Part shown: positions 34,955 to 43,797 of the stretch, one piece after another | How positions within the stretch are numbered: the stretch's first letter is position 1 | How the letters are laid out: the number at the start of each line of letters is the position of its first letter | NCBI RefSeq assembly: GCF_000403135.1 | Contig: NZ_AQPN01000098.1 | Span: forward strand, 18,800-82,799 | Origin: Arcticibacter svalbardensis MN12-7 | GTDB taxonomy: Bacteria > Bacteroidota > Bacteroidia > Sphingobacteriales > Sphingobacteriaceae | DNA: 64,000 nucleotides | Reading direction: 5' to 3' | Program-made: the position numbers and the translations under genes | Notes under the pieces: generated by a model | Databases searched by the model: none | What the model was told of the DNA's origin: nothing | The model's input: the letters and a program-made list of their open reading frames with translations, nothing else

Positions 34955-35952
34955 ATGGCACATAAAAAAGAAAATAATATTAAGCTTGGGGCATTTGTTT
35001 TATCTGGCTTAATACTGATGATCCTTACCTTTTTTTTATAGGAAAGAATAAAAACCTCTTTGGTAATGAATTCAAAATCAAGGTAAGATTTTCTAATTTG
35101 AGTGGTTTAACAGAAGGGAATAATGTGCTCTTTTCGGGCTTACAGGCAGGGACTGTAGAAGAAATTGAACTTATTAACGATAGCACTATTGAAGTTACCA
35201 TGCAGATCAATAGTAAGGTTAAATCGTTCATAAACAAAAATGCCCTGGCTGCTATAGGCACTGAAGGCCTGATGGGCAACAAGGTCGTGAATATTAGTCC
35301 GGTAAAAGGTATTAGTCAAAAAGTAGCAGAAGGTGATATACTGCAAGCCAAGGAAATGGCCAATATGGACGAAATTATAGAAAAATTATCGCAGACTAAT
35401 AACAATGTTGCCAGTATTTCTGAAGTACTTAAGGGTACCGTGATGAGAATTGATAGCGGTGCGGTATTGAAATTATTCAACGACGAAACTATTGGAAAAA
35501 GTTTGAAAGCCTCCTTGCTAAATGTATATAAGACAAGCAACAATGCCAACGAGATGAGCATGGCACTCAATCAAATTATCAGCGACATCAAACATGGCAA
35601 AGGAACTGCCGGGTTGTTACTTAGTAACACTGAAATGGCAAATACGCTTCAAGATGCCGTTGTACAAATAAAGGAGGCCGGAGTACATGCCAATGCCATG
35701 ACCATGGAAATGAATACCATGGTTAAGACAATAAACCATGACGTTACTAAAGGACATAACGCTGTAAATACCGTGCTTAATGATTCACTAATGGCTAAAA
35801 ATATAAGCCTGACTATGGAAAACCTGCAACATGGTACAGATGGCTTCAACCAAAATATGGAGGCATTAAAACATAACTTTTTTTTTAGAGGATACTTTAG
35901 ATCCCTGGAGAGGAAAAAGATAAAAGAAGCCAAAGCGGCTGCAAAACCTTAA
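34955..35952 (+). pseudogene. mlaD: MlaD-type MCE-domain protein, frameshifted
   Basis: Membrane-anchored MCE protein that binds lipid for the Mla-type transporter. The start MAHKKENNIKLGAFVLSGLI with TM LILMILTFFL ends at a stop at 35039-35041. The rest continues in another frame as IGKNKNLFGNEFKIKVRFSNLSGLTEGNNVLFSGLQAGTVEEIEL (the MCE domain) and a long helical C-terminal part. One extra T in the eight-T run 35030-35037 restores a single 332-residue protein. A run of eight T could also allow transcriptional slippage. As it stands the MCE domain lacks its membrane anchor. Confidence 0.88.
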
Positions 35953-36193
35953 GTTATAATAACGTAGGCTGATCATTGTATGCTGAAATCGTTATAATCA
36001 AATTAAAATGTGCTTAATTACTAATTAAGAATAAGGAAATTTAATTTCCAAACTGTGTATTTAAAACCTAAGTATTCCCTAACCAGTCATCAATTTCATA
36101 ATTAGTAGAAATAAAGGGGCAAGTATTTTCATTAACTCTTGATATAATTTAGAATTAATAGCAACTTAGTGCTGATAATCAATAAAATAAGTC

Positions 36194-37189
36194 ATGAAAG
36201 TTCTTAAAATTCTTGGTGTGGTGCTTCTTGTTGTTGTTGTTTTGGCGATAGGGGCAGGAACTTATATGAAGACGGTTTTGCCCAAGGCTGGCGAGGTTCC
36301 CGTTATTACCATTGAACGTACCGCTGCCCGTATCGAGCGTGGAAAGTACCTGGCGAATCATGTTACCGTTTGTATGGATTGCCACAGTACCCGGGACTAT
36401 ACCTATTTTGCTGCACCTCTTGCAGCTGGGAACTTTGGAGGAGGGGGAGAAGTGTTTTCCAGGGATATGGGTTTTCCCGGAGTGTTTATTGCCCCTAACA
36501 TTACACCATATGCCTTAAAAAGCTGGACGGATGGGGAGATTCTGCATGCGATTACTACCGGTGTTAATAAGCAAGGGAAAGCTTTGTTTCCGTTAATGGG
36601 CTGGCATCGGTTTGGCAAGATGGACAAAGAAGATATCTATAGTATCATTGCTTATATTCGTACTTTACCAGCGGTTAAAAATGATGTTCCACCTTCGGAA
36701 GCGGACTTTCCAGTCAGCTTTCTACTGAATACCATGCCTAAACCAGCGGACTTTCATCCGATACCGTCTCCAAGTGAATTGGTTAAGTATGGGGGGTACA
36801 TTGTTAATGCTGCAGGATGTGTAGATTGTCACAGTCAGACTGATAAAGGAGCTATTATTGAGGGAACTGAGTTTTCCGGGGGGATGGAATTCAAACAACC
36901 TAATGGCATTATGCGATCCCCGAACATCACATTTGACAAAGAAACAGGTATAGGGAAATGGACTGAAAGTGTATTTGTTGATAAATTTACTGCTTATGCT
37001 GACGCAGGTTATAAAAAAAAGGAACTTTTGCCAGGAGAGCTAAACTCCCCAATGCCATGGACGATGTATGGCGGAATGAAACAAGCTGATTTGAAAGCTA
37101 TATATGCTTATTTAAGCAGTATTAAACCAATAGAACATGAGGTAGTTAGGATGGAAAAGGGTAAAAATGGATCAGACCCTGCTCCCTGA
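36194..37189 (+). CDS. membrane-anchored diheme cytochrome c
   Basis: Periplasmic electron carrier of 331 residues, tethered by one N-terminal helix (ILGVVLLVVVVLAIGAGTYM). Two c-type heme sites are present: CMDCH (Cys60, Cys63, His64) and CVDCH (Cys209, Cys212, His213), each at the start of a domain of about 130 residues with similar plan (RGKYLANHVTVC and YGGYIVNAAGCV). The Met ligands are probably in FPLMGW and SPMPWTMYGG. The layout recalls the cytochrome subunits of membrane dehydrogenases, but no dehydrogenase gene is nearby, so its donor is unknown. Confidence 0.87.
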   Translation: MKVLKILGVVLLVVVVLAIGAGTYMKTVLPKAGEVPVITIERTAARIERGKYLANHVTVCMDCHSTRDYTYFAAPLAAGNFGGGGEVFSRDMGFPGVFIAPNITPYALKSWTDGEILHAITTGVNKQGKALFPLMGWHRFGKMDKEDIYSIIAYIRTLPAVKNDVPPSEADFPVSFLLNTMPKPADFHPIPSPSELVKYGGYIVNAAGCVDCHSQTDKGAIIEGTEFSGGMEFKQPNGIMRSPNITFDKETGIGKWTESVFVDKFTAYADAGYKKKELLPGELNSPMPWTMYGGMKQADLKAIYAYLSSIKPIEHEVVRMEKGKNGSDPAP

Positions 37190-37225
37190 CGAACAGCTAC
37201 ATTATACAATTTAGCCTGTTTTTTG

Positions 37226-37259
37226 GTATTTCTGGGTTATATTTGTAACCCAGAAATAC
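37226..37259. repeat. 14-bp perfect inverted repeat after the cytochrome gene
   Basis: Arms 37226-37239 and 37246-37259 around a 6-base loop. It is placed like a terminator for the cytochrome gene but has no T run after the stem; T runs precede it instead. Confidence 0.75.
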
Positions 37260-37378
37260 TTAAAAATGCTCATTAAGCAGCTTAATCATACTTACTTTTC
37301 TTCTTGTCAATCAGTGATTTTAAAACGGTCATTTGATGCAATATTCTCTGCATTAGGTTTTGAAAATACAGATCGCAT

Positions 37379-39493
37379 ATGAAGGTTGTGATCGCTGAAA
37401 AACCTTCCGTTGCAAAAGAGCTTGCCAAAGTTTTTGGTGCTACAACGGTGAAAAGTGGGTATATGGAGGGGAAGGGGTATACGTTTACCTGGGCATTTGG
37501 ACACCTGATTCAACTTGCGGCACCTGAGGCATATGGATTTAAGGGCTGGAAGCTTGAAAATCTTCCTATGCTTCCCGAAAGGTTTAAGCTTGCTGTGAAA
37601 CAGAATAAGGTAAACGGGGTGATGAAAGATGATCCTGGAGTGGTTAAACAACTGAACGTAATCCGTGATTTGTTTGAATCGGCTGATGAGATAATTGTGG
37701 CAACGGATGCCGGAAGGGAAGGGGAGCTTATTTTTAGGTATATCTATTATCACCTGAAGTGCAAGAAGCCTTTTCGTCGACTTTGGATTTCTTCGCAAAC
37801 CGATGAGGCGATTAAGAATGGATTTCGGAATCTTAAACCAGGATCAGAATATGATACCTTATTTTATTCGGCTCAGTGTCGTTCGGAATCAGATTGGATA
37901 GTAGGTTTAAATGCCACTCAAGCTTTAAGTATAGCTGCTGGAAATCGTTCGGTATTGTCCATGGGAAGGGTTCAAACCCCTACATTGGCCATGATATGTG
38001 CCAGGTATCTGGAGAACAAGAATTTTATACCTCAGATCTATTATCAGATCGCAATCTTTTTAAATAAAGATGGACAGGTTTTTAAAGCAATTTCTGTTAA
38101 GAACTTCGACAAACAAGAGGCTGCTCAAAAGGTGTTTGATCAGGTAAAAGATGTGGCATCCGGATTTACGAATGGTGGTGATATCCTGAATGTAGAGGTG
38201 AAACCGCGTAAGGAGCAACCTCCCTTATTGCATGACTTGAGTAGTTTACAGCAGGAGGCAAATAAGAGAAAGGGTTTTACGGCAGATCAGACATTGGGAC
38301 TGGCGCAGACTTTATATGAATCGAAATTAATTACTTATCCGAGAACAGGGAGCCGTTATATTGGTGATGATGTGTTTGCGGAGATCCCGGGCCTGGTGGT
38401 CAATCAAAGTGAGCATCCTATTTTTGGGAAACAGGCTGCTTTTTTACAAACTGTGAAACTAAACAAGCGCTGTGTGAATGTGAAGAAGGTAACCGATCAC
38501 CATGCTTTGTTGCCTACCAGTAATAAACCAACATACCTTCCTGCGGATCAACAGGTTATTTATGATTTGATTGCGGGAAGAATGCTGGAGGCTTTCCATC
38601 AGGAATGTATCAAGGAACTGACTAAGATTTCGATTGAGTCGGGTTCTGCATTTGTGGCTAATGGTACCGTTGTACAGTCACCGGGCTGGCGTGCGGTCTT
38701 TAACCAGGCGGACAATGAAAAGGAAGATGAAGAAAACCCTACTTTACCGAAAGTGGTAAAAGGCGAAGCTTTACCTGTTGAAAAGAAGGAGCTGCTGGAA
38801 AAACAAACTAAACCAAAGTCATTATACAACGAAGCGAGTTTATTGAAAGCGATGGAAACATCGGGCAAGGAGATTGAAGATGATGAGTTGCGGCAGGCAA
38901 TGAAGGACACCGGACTGGGAACTCCCGCCACCAGGGCTTCCATTATTGAGACACTGATTAAACGCGATTATATTAAGCGGGAAAAGAAAAATCTTTTACC
39001 CTCAGAAAAAGGATTGGCTGTATATGATTTGGTTAAGGATAAACAAATAGCTCAGGCTGAATTGACCGGTTTATGGGAAAAGAGGCTTGAAGAGATTCGT
39101 ACAGGTGCTTCGGTAAGTGATTTTAAAAATGAGATTCGGGAATATGCCCGTACCATTACCAAGGAACTGCTGGATGTGGGTCGTGGACTCAATGAGCTAT
39201 TTACTCCCGAGCTTCAGGAAGGCGATGTGCTTTGTCCTTTGTGTAAAAAAGGGATCGTTCGAATTACCGATAAGGCTGCAGGATGCAGTGCATATGCCAG
39301 TGGCTGTAAGTTTGTGATCTGGAGAACGATGTGTGAAAAGAAGCTTACAGATGAGGAGATTATGGGTTTGATCGCAACAGGAAAAACAGCCGTTATAAAA
39401 GGATTCAAATCTAAGGCAGGGAATGTCTTTGATGCCTCCTTATTGCTCTCTGAAGGGAAGGCTCATTTTGTCTTTGAGCCTAAGGGCGAATAG
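37379..39493 (+). CDS. topB: DNA topoisomerase III
   Basis: Type IA topoisomerase that relaxes and decatenates DNA through a 5' phosphotyrosine. The Toprim domain opens with VIAEKPSVAKELAKVFG and contains the acidic triad ATDAGREGE (about residues 108-116). SMGRVQTPTLAMI (194-206) and the active-site LITYPRTGSRYIG (Tyr320) are in place. The C-terminal end has a zinc-ribbon-like CPLCKKGIVRI ... CKFVIWR region. At 704 residues it is a typical Bacteroidota TopB. Its stop lies two bases from the stop of the converging ggt gene. Confidence 0.95.
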   Translation: MKVVIAEKPSVAKELAKVFGATTVKSGYMEGKGYTFTWAFGHLIQLAAPEAYGFKGWKLENLPMLPERFKLAVKQNKVNGVMKDDPGVVKQLNVIRDLFESADEIIVATDAGREGELIFRYIYYHLKCKKPFRRLWISSQTDEAIKNGFRNLKPGSEYDTLFYSAQCRSESDWIVGLNATQALSIAAGNRSVLSMGRVQTPTLAMICARYLENKNFIPQIYYQIAIFLNKDGQVFKAISVKNFDKQEAAQKVFDQVKDVASGFTNGGDILNVEVKPRKEQPPLLHDLSSLQQEANKRKGFTADQTLGLAQTLYESKLITYPRTGSRYIGDDVFAEIPGLVVNQSEHPIFGKQAAFLQTVKLNKRCVNVKKVTDHHALLPTSNKPTYLPADQQVIYDLIAGRMLEAFHQECIKELTKISIESGSAFVANGTVVQSPGWRAVFNQADNEKEDEENPTLPKVVKGEALPVEKKELLEKQTKPKSLYNEASLLKAMETSGKEIEDDELRQAMKDTGLGTPATRASIIETLIKRDYIKREKKNLLPSEKGLAVYDLVKDKQIAQAELTGLWEKRLEEIRTGASVSDFKNEIREYARTITKELLDVGRGLNELFTPELQEGDVLCPLCKKGIVRITDKAAGCSAYASGCKFVIWRTMCEKKLTDEEIMGLIATGKTAVIKGFKSKAGNVFDASLLLSEGKAHFVFEPKGE

Positions 39494-39495
39494 TT

Positions 39496-41190
39496 TTAAT
39501 AGCCGGATTTGGTGTCGTCTCCTCTAGGGTCAGCTCCTCCGGTATATCCATCCTGGGTGGTTAAAATAGCGTCTACCCGTCCAATTGGTTCACGGGGACT
39601 GATCTTATAACCCTTCTGCTGCAAGATATTGATTTGGGAGGGACTTAGTGTTCCATCCTCGGTATAGACTTCATCGGGCAGCCATTGATGATGAAAACGT
39701 TTGGCTTCTACTGCCTCTTGCATCGATTGATCAAATTCGATTACATTGAGAATAGTTTGAAATACGGAAGTGATTATTGTTGATCCTCCTGGAGTGCCCA
39801 GCACCATAAATAGCTTTCCGTCTTTCTCCAGAATAGTAGGGGTCATTGAGCTGAGCATCCTTTTATTGGGTTGTATGGCATTCGCTTCACCACCTACTAA
39901 GCCGTACATGTTAGGAGTTCCTGGTTTAACGGAAAAATCATCCATTTCATTGTTTAACAAAAAGCCGGCACCGCTTACTACTACCAATGAGCCATACGAT
40001 CCGTTGAGTGTGGTGGTAATGGAAACAGCATTGCCTTCCTGATCCGCAATTGAAAAATGGGTGGTTTCCGGACTTTCATGTGCTGAGAATTGACCTGCCT
40101 TTATATCAGTGCTAGGGGTAGCCTTGTTCCAACTTAAGGAACTCATGCGAGCTAACTGGTAAGCTGGATTGAGTAATTGCTGTTGTGGTACTTTATAGAA
40201 ATCGGGATCGCCCAGATGTGTGGCCCTATCAGCATAAACTCTTCTTTCTGCTTCTACGATTAACTGTATGGTGGAATCGGCATGCTGTCCCCATCTTTTA
40301 AGCGGATAAGGGTCAACGGCTTCTAATAGTTGTAACAATGCGATTCCTCCACTAGATGGTGGAGGCATGGTGATGATTTTATATCCTTTGTAATTCCCTA
40401 TAATAGGGGTTCTCCAAACGGCATGATAGTTTTTAAGGTCCTCTTTTGTGATCAGACCTTTACCGCGTTTCATTTCTGCTACGATCAGACTGGCTGTTTC
40501 CCCTTCATAGAATCCTGCACGGCCGTGGTCCCTGATTCTTTCTAAGGTCTTTGCTAGTTCTGGCTGTAAGAGCAAATCGCCTTGTTTCCATAGGGTTTTC
40601 TGGTTGATGAATGCAGTTACTTCTGGATTGAATTTTATAAAGTTTTGTTTTTGGTTGTTAAGCTCTTCAGCTTGTCGGGTTGTTAAAGGGAAACCTTTTT
40701 TTGCCAGGTCTATGGCCGGTTGAATCACTTGTTTCCAGCTGAGCTTTCCGTATTTCTGATGGGCTTCCAGCATGCCTGCAACTGAACCTGGAACACCAGG
40801 TGCCAGATGACCATACAGGCTTTTGTCTGTAATTGCATTTCCTGCCTGATCCAGATACATTTTCCTGGAAGCAGAGGCGGGTGCTTTCTCCCTAAAATCA
40901 AGGGTTGCCGATTCCCCTGTTTTAGATCGGTATACCATAAACCCTCCACCGCCAATGTTTCCGGCATTGGGATAGACTACGGCCAATGCAAATTGTACCG
41001 CTACAGCCGCATCTACTGCATTACCTTTTTGTTTAAGTATATTTATTCCTACTTTGGAAGCCTCCGGATGTGCGGTAACTACCATTCCATTTTTATAGGC
41101 AGGCAGGTTGGCATTTGTTATCGTGCAAAAGGAAGTGATAAGCAGTAGGCTAAACAGAATAAGGGTGTTTTTACGAAGCTGTTGATACAT
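39496..41190 (-). CDS. ggt: gamma-glutamyltransferase
   Basis: Secreted N-terminal-nucleophile enzyme that cleaves and transfers gamma-glutamyl groups, for example of glutathione. The 564-residue precursor has a signal peptide (LILFSLLLITSFCTITNA), the large-subunit motifs GNAVDAAVAVQFALAVVYP and GGGGFMVYRS, and autoprocessing site SPETTHFS, with Thr376 the probable nucleophile of the small subunit, followed by TTTLNGSYGS, GFLLNNEMDDF and LGTPGGSTIITSVFQ. It is on the minus strand, alone, and converges with topB. Length and motifs are as expected for a processed two-subunit enzyme. Confidence 0.95.
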   Translation of the reverse strand: MYQQLRKNTLILFSLLLITSFCTITNANLPAYKNGMVVTAHPEASKVGINILKQKGNAVDAAVAVQFALAVVYPNAGNIGGGGFMVYRSKTGESATLDFREKAPASASRKMYLDQAGNAITDKSLYGHLAPGVPGSVAGMLEAHQKYGKLSWKQVIQPAIDLAKKGFPLTTRQAEELNNQKQNFIKFNPEVTAFINQKTLWKQGDLLLQPELAKTLERIRDHGRAGFYEGETASLIVAEMKRGKGLITKEDLKNYHAVWRTPIIGNYKGYKIITMPPPSSGGIALLQLLEAVDPYPLKRWGQHADSTIQLIVEAERRVYADRATHLGDPDFYKVPQQQLLNPAYQLARMSSLSWNKATPSTDIKAGQFSAHESPETTHFSIADQEGNAVSITTTLNGSYGSLVVVSGAGFLLNNEMDDFSVKPGTPNMYGLVGGEANAIQPNKRMLSSMTPTILEKDGKLFMVLGTPGGSTIITSVFQTILNVIEFDQSMQEAVEAKRFHHQWLPDEVYTEDGTLSPSQINILQQKGYKISPREPIGRVDAILTTQDGYTGGADPRGDDTKSGY

Positions 41191-41312
41191 GGCGGATGAA
41201 AATAGGAAAAGTTGAATTTATGAATAATTTTCATGATTTTTTACTGAATTGAAACGCAATTAATCTAAAATAAAATTCATATCTTTCTAACGTAGAATTA
41301 AAGTTGACTTTG

Positions 41313-41320
41313 TATTTTTG
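41313..41320 (+). promoter_or_regulatory. putative Bacteroidota -7 box (TATTTTTG)
   Basis: Exact TAnnTTTG match 14 bases before the ATG at 41334; a suitable -33 element was not found. Confidence 0.4.
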
Positions 41321-41333
41321 ACAAAGAAATATT

Positions 41334-41567
41334 ATGAGACAGGCATTAAACTTCATGTTTAAAGATCTTGAATATGATTTTCAAGTTATCAAATTTCCAA
41401 CTGTAAGTCCTTCTTATATTGAAGTTCAGGTATTGTTAAATCATGTTACCCGAACTTTGGTGAAAAGTACTGCTAAGTGGCAGTTAAAAGAAAATAACGG
41501 CATTCATGATGAAGATTTAATTGAAGCTGTTGGCCAGGCAATTGATGAACGATATCGATTGATTTAA
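41334..41567 (+). CDS. hypothetical protein, 77 residues
   Basis: A small soluble protein I do not recognise. It starts MRQALNFMFKDLEYDFQVIKF and ends in an acidic helical part (NNGIHDEDLIEAVGQAIDERYRLI). There is no signal peptide, membrane segment or cysteine motif. Coding status is supported by a -7-like box just upstream, an ATG start, codon use like its neighbours and a short gap (55 bases) to the next gene in the same direction. It may be co-transcribed with the 41623 gene. No function can be proposed. Confidence 0.6.
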   Translation: MRQALNFMFKDLEYDFQVIKFPTVSPSYIEVQVLLNHVTRTLVKSTAKWQLKENNGIHDEDLIEAVGQAIDERYRLI

Positions 41568-41622
41568 TGTTACGATATGCTTTAATTCTTAAAAAAGCTT
41601 AAAAAATAATAAATTTACCGCC

Positions 41623-42255
41623 ATGCAAGAAAACATGGAGACTGAGCCGTTTGATTACCAAAAGGAAATATTGCATACTGTATGTATGCTTTGTGTGACT
41701 TACAGGGAACTATTTGTATATGGCCTCAATGCTGCGTTATGCGAAGAACTGAAAGATATCCGTCATGTTTTTGAAGAAGGGGAAGAGTATCCTGCGGATA
41801 TATCTATACTCGAAGCCTTAGATGATGTCAATATTAAAACGCTTTTAGCATTGATGTATGTAGTTGAAAATGCAGGCGATACCCTTTTAAATATTAATAA
41901 TATCAGCAAGGAAAAACTGGATGCTGCTCTTGCTCATGGTATTGGCGATGAATGTATTCCGGAAACAAATGAAAACGAGGATCTGGTATCTTATCAATAC
42001 TGGATGAATGATGCGATGGGTTATGCTCATTTAACGGTATATAATTTACTTCAGCAGTGTTATAGATTATCTCAGGGGATATTGAATATTCCTGAGGATA
42101 TGGATGAGCTTTTATGTTTTCCAACTAATGAAGCAATGGATATTTTGGACAAAGATGACCAGAATGTAGAATTGCTGACCACCCTGTCATTGACCATGTC
42201 CGGACATGCACACGATCTTTGTGATAGTCTTTTAAACCAACGGCAATCGGAATAA
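41623..42255 (+). CDS. hypothetical acidic protein, 210 residues
   Basis: An acidic, largely helical protein without signal peptide or recognised domain. It contains repeated helical stretches such as ILHTVCMLCVTYRELFVYGLNAALCEEL and LLTTLSLTMSGHAHDLCDSLLN and several cysteines that do not form a CxxC pattern. The start is ATG at 41623; a second ATG four codons on is also possible. It follows the 77-residue gene. Its stop codon forms the left arm of a hairpin shared with the converging oxidoreductase gene. Function unknown. Confidence 0.65.
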   Translation: MQENMETEPFDYQKEILHTVCMLCVTYRELFVYGLNAALCEELKDIRHVFEEGEEYPADISILEALDDVNIKTLLALMYVVENAGDTLLNINNISKEKLDAALAHGIGDECIPETNENEDLVSYQYWMNDAMGYAHLTVYNLLQQCYRLSQGILNIPEDMDELLCFPTNEAMDILDKDDQNVELLTTLSLTMSGHAHDLCDSLLNQRQSE

Positions 42256-42277
42256 AGGAGCTTTACTCCTTTATTTT
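42253..42277. terminator. bidirectional terminator overlapping two stop codons
   Basis: A perfect 8-bp stem (42253-42260 with 42266-42273), loop CTTTA, with T/A runs on both sides. It contains the stop codons of the converging genes ending at 42255 and 42263. Confidence 0.65.
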
Positions 42278-43261
42278 AACCACTATTCTTCCTGTATTTT
42301 CTCCTTTAAGCAGGCGCATCAAATTTTCGTCTAGCGTTTCCAATGTACACTCTTTTGAAAGTTGAGCAAGATTGTCGACTTTCCATGTGGTGGCAAGGAG
42401 TGTCCAGATCTTTTTTCGGAGTTCCATCTCACATTTTACAGAATCAATTCCTATCAGGCTGATTCCTTTGAGAATAAAAGGGAGAACGGTGAGGGGTAGG
42501 TCTATTGAGCTTACTAATCCGCAGCAAGTAGCCACACCATTATAGTTCAGACTCTTTATTAAGTTAGCCAGGATTTCGCCACCTACAGTATCCAGCACAC
42601 CAGCATATTTTGGTTTAAGTAAAGGCCTTTCCGTATGTTCTTCGAGGGTATTTCGTAAAATAACCTCAGTTGCTCCTTGCTTTATAAGGGTATCCTTAGA
42701 AGCTTCTTTTCCTGTTATAGCAAACACCTGGTACCCAAGGTGCGCTAGTAGAGCTAGTGCAATGCTTCCTACACCACCTGTACTGCCAGTTAGCGCAATT
42801 GGTCCGGTTTCCGGATTGATATGATGTGCCTGTAATTGATAAACAGAGAGTGCTGCTGTAAAGCCGGCAGTACCGTAAATCATACTTTCTTTTAAGGAAA
42901 GGTTTTCCGGAAGATGCAGTACCCAGGCGGAAGGTACACGAATGTATTCTGCGAATCCACCGGAAGTATTCATCCCAAGATCATAACCGGTAACAATGAC
43001 TTGATCTCCTGCATTAAAAGAGGGGTCAGAACTCTCTTCAACGATACCTGCGGCGTCTATTCCAGGCGTGTGCGGATAGTTTTTAGTTACTCCCTTGTTG
43101 CCACTGGCTGAAAGCGCATCTTTGTAATTTATTGAAGAATAATGTACCTTGATTAGGACTTCGTTTAATTGAAGTTCGTCTGTGAACTTATTTACCAAAG
43201 CAGAAGTGTAGTTGAGATTTGCTTCTTCAGTTACTTCAAAGGCTTTATATGGGATGTGCAT
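42263..43261 (-). CDS. YhdH/AcuI-type quinone oxidoreductase
   Basis: Medium-chain NADPH-dependent dehydrogenase/reductase of the YhdH/YhfP branch; characterised members reduce acryloyl-CoA. The 332 residues show LIKVHYSSINYKDALSASG near the start, TPGIDAAGIVEES, GDQVIVTGYDLGMNTSGGFAEY, the nucleotide-binding loop ALTGSTGGVGSIALALLAHLGYQV (about 155-180) and CCGLVSSIDLPLTVLPFILKGISLIGIDS. No zinc-binding cysteines are present, as usual in this branch. It is a single minus-strand gene; its cellular substrate here is not known. Confidence 0.88.
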   Translation of the reverse strand: MHIPYKAFEVTEEANLNYTSALVNKFTDELQLNEVLIKVHYSSINYKDALSASGNKGVTKNYPHTPGIDAAGIVEESSDPSFNAGDQVIVTGYDLGMNTSGGFAEYIRVPSAWVLHLPENLSLKESMIYGTAGFTAALSVYQLQAHHINPETGPIALTGSTGGVGSIALALLAHLGYQVFAITGKEASKDTLIKQGATEVILRNTLEEHTERPLLKPKYAGVLDTVGGEILANLIKSLNYNGVATCCGLVSSIDLPLTVLPFILKGISLIGIDSVKCEMELRKKIWTLLATTWKVDNLAQLSKECTLETLDENLMRLLKGENTGRIVVKIKE

Positions 43262-43328
43262 ATTGTTTAAATGTTGGTATTTAAACGTAAAGGTAAAGAA
43301 TGATTAGGTAGCAGGGAGGGTTAAAAAT

Positions 43329-43355
43329 AGAAAAAGCCAGACTCTCACACTGGCT
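43329..43355 (-). terminator. terminator of the small secreted protein gene
   Basis: Read on the minus strand, a 6-bp stem AGCCAG/CTGGCT with a 9-base loop (43335-43355) is followed by a T run. It lies 28 bases past the stop of the gene at 43383. Confidence 0.65.
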
Positions 43356-43382
43356 CTTTCAATCATCGCTCAAAGAAATTAT

Positions 43383-43589
43383 TTATTTTGTACTCGTTGT
43401 GTCGGGAGTTGGTGCCGGTGTAGATGCAGTATCTTTAGGCATAGTAGTTGTATCAGTTGGAACAGTAGTCGTTTCTGTTGTGTCCGATACGATATAAGTT
43501 GGATGAACTAAACTGATATGGTTGTTAGCACTAATGGCTGTTATTCCTGCGAAAGTCAATATTGCGACTGAAAACATTAATTTTTTCAT
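43383..43589 (-). CDS. small secreted Thr/Pro-rich protein
   Basis: A 68-residue precursor: signal peptide (MKKLMFSVAILTFAGITAISA) followed by a short mature part that turns into a low-complexity tail of Thr, Asp and Pro (DTTETTTVPTDTTTMP, STPAPTPDTTSTK). The tail suggests a disordered, possibly O-glycosylated surface or periplasmic peptide; Bacteroidota glycosylate D(S/T)-type sites, and several DT pairs occur here. ATG at 43589 is preferred over one two codons upstream. The terminator just downstream supports transcription. No function is known. Confidence 0.7.
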   Translation of the reverse strand: MKKLMFSVAILTFAGITAISANNHISLVHPTYIVSDTTETTTVPTDTTTMPKDTASTPAPTPDTTSTK

Positions 43590-43769
43590 GATCAAACTTT
43601 ATTATATTACTACATTAACTTTATTAATAAAAATTAAGCCATAAATAGTATTTTATGTAAATAGTTGATAATCAATAAATAATAATCGTTTTTTGTATAA
43701 TTTTAATAATCAAATTGTTGAAATAATCTACAGGTTGTTGGAAAAACAAGCTATTTGATCTTCAACCCT

Positions 43770-43777
43770 TACCTTTG
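43770..43777 (+). promoter_or_regulatory. putative Bacteroidota -7 box (TACCTTTG)
   Basis: Exact TAnnTTTG match 20 bases before the helicase ATG, giving a short leader of about 15 bases. The -33 region is not convincing. Confidence 0.45.
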
Positions 43778-43797
43778 CACCCACAATAAAATGCATA

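Noticed and set aside
37379..39493. topB as a sign of an integrative conjugative element
   Set aside because: No integrase, relaxase or transfer genes are near, and a chromosomal topB is normal in this phylum.
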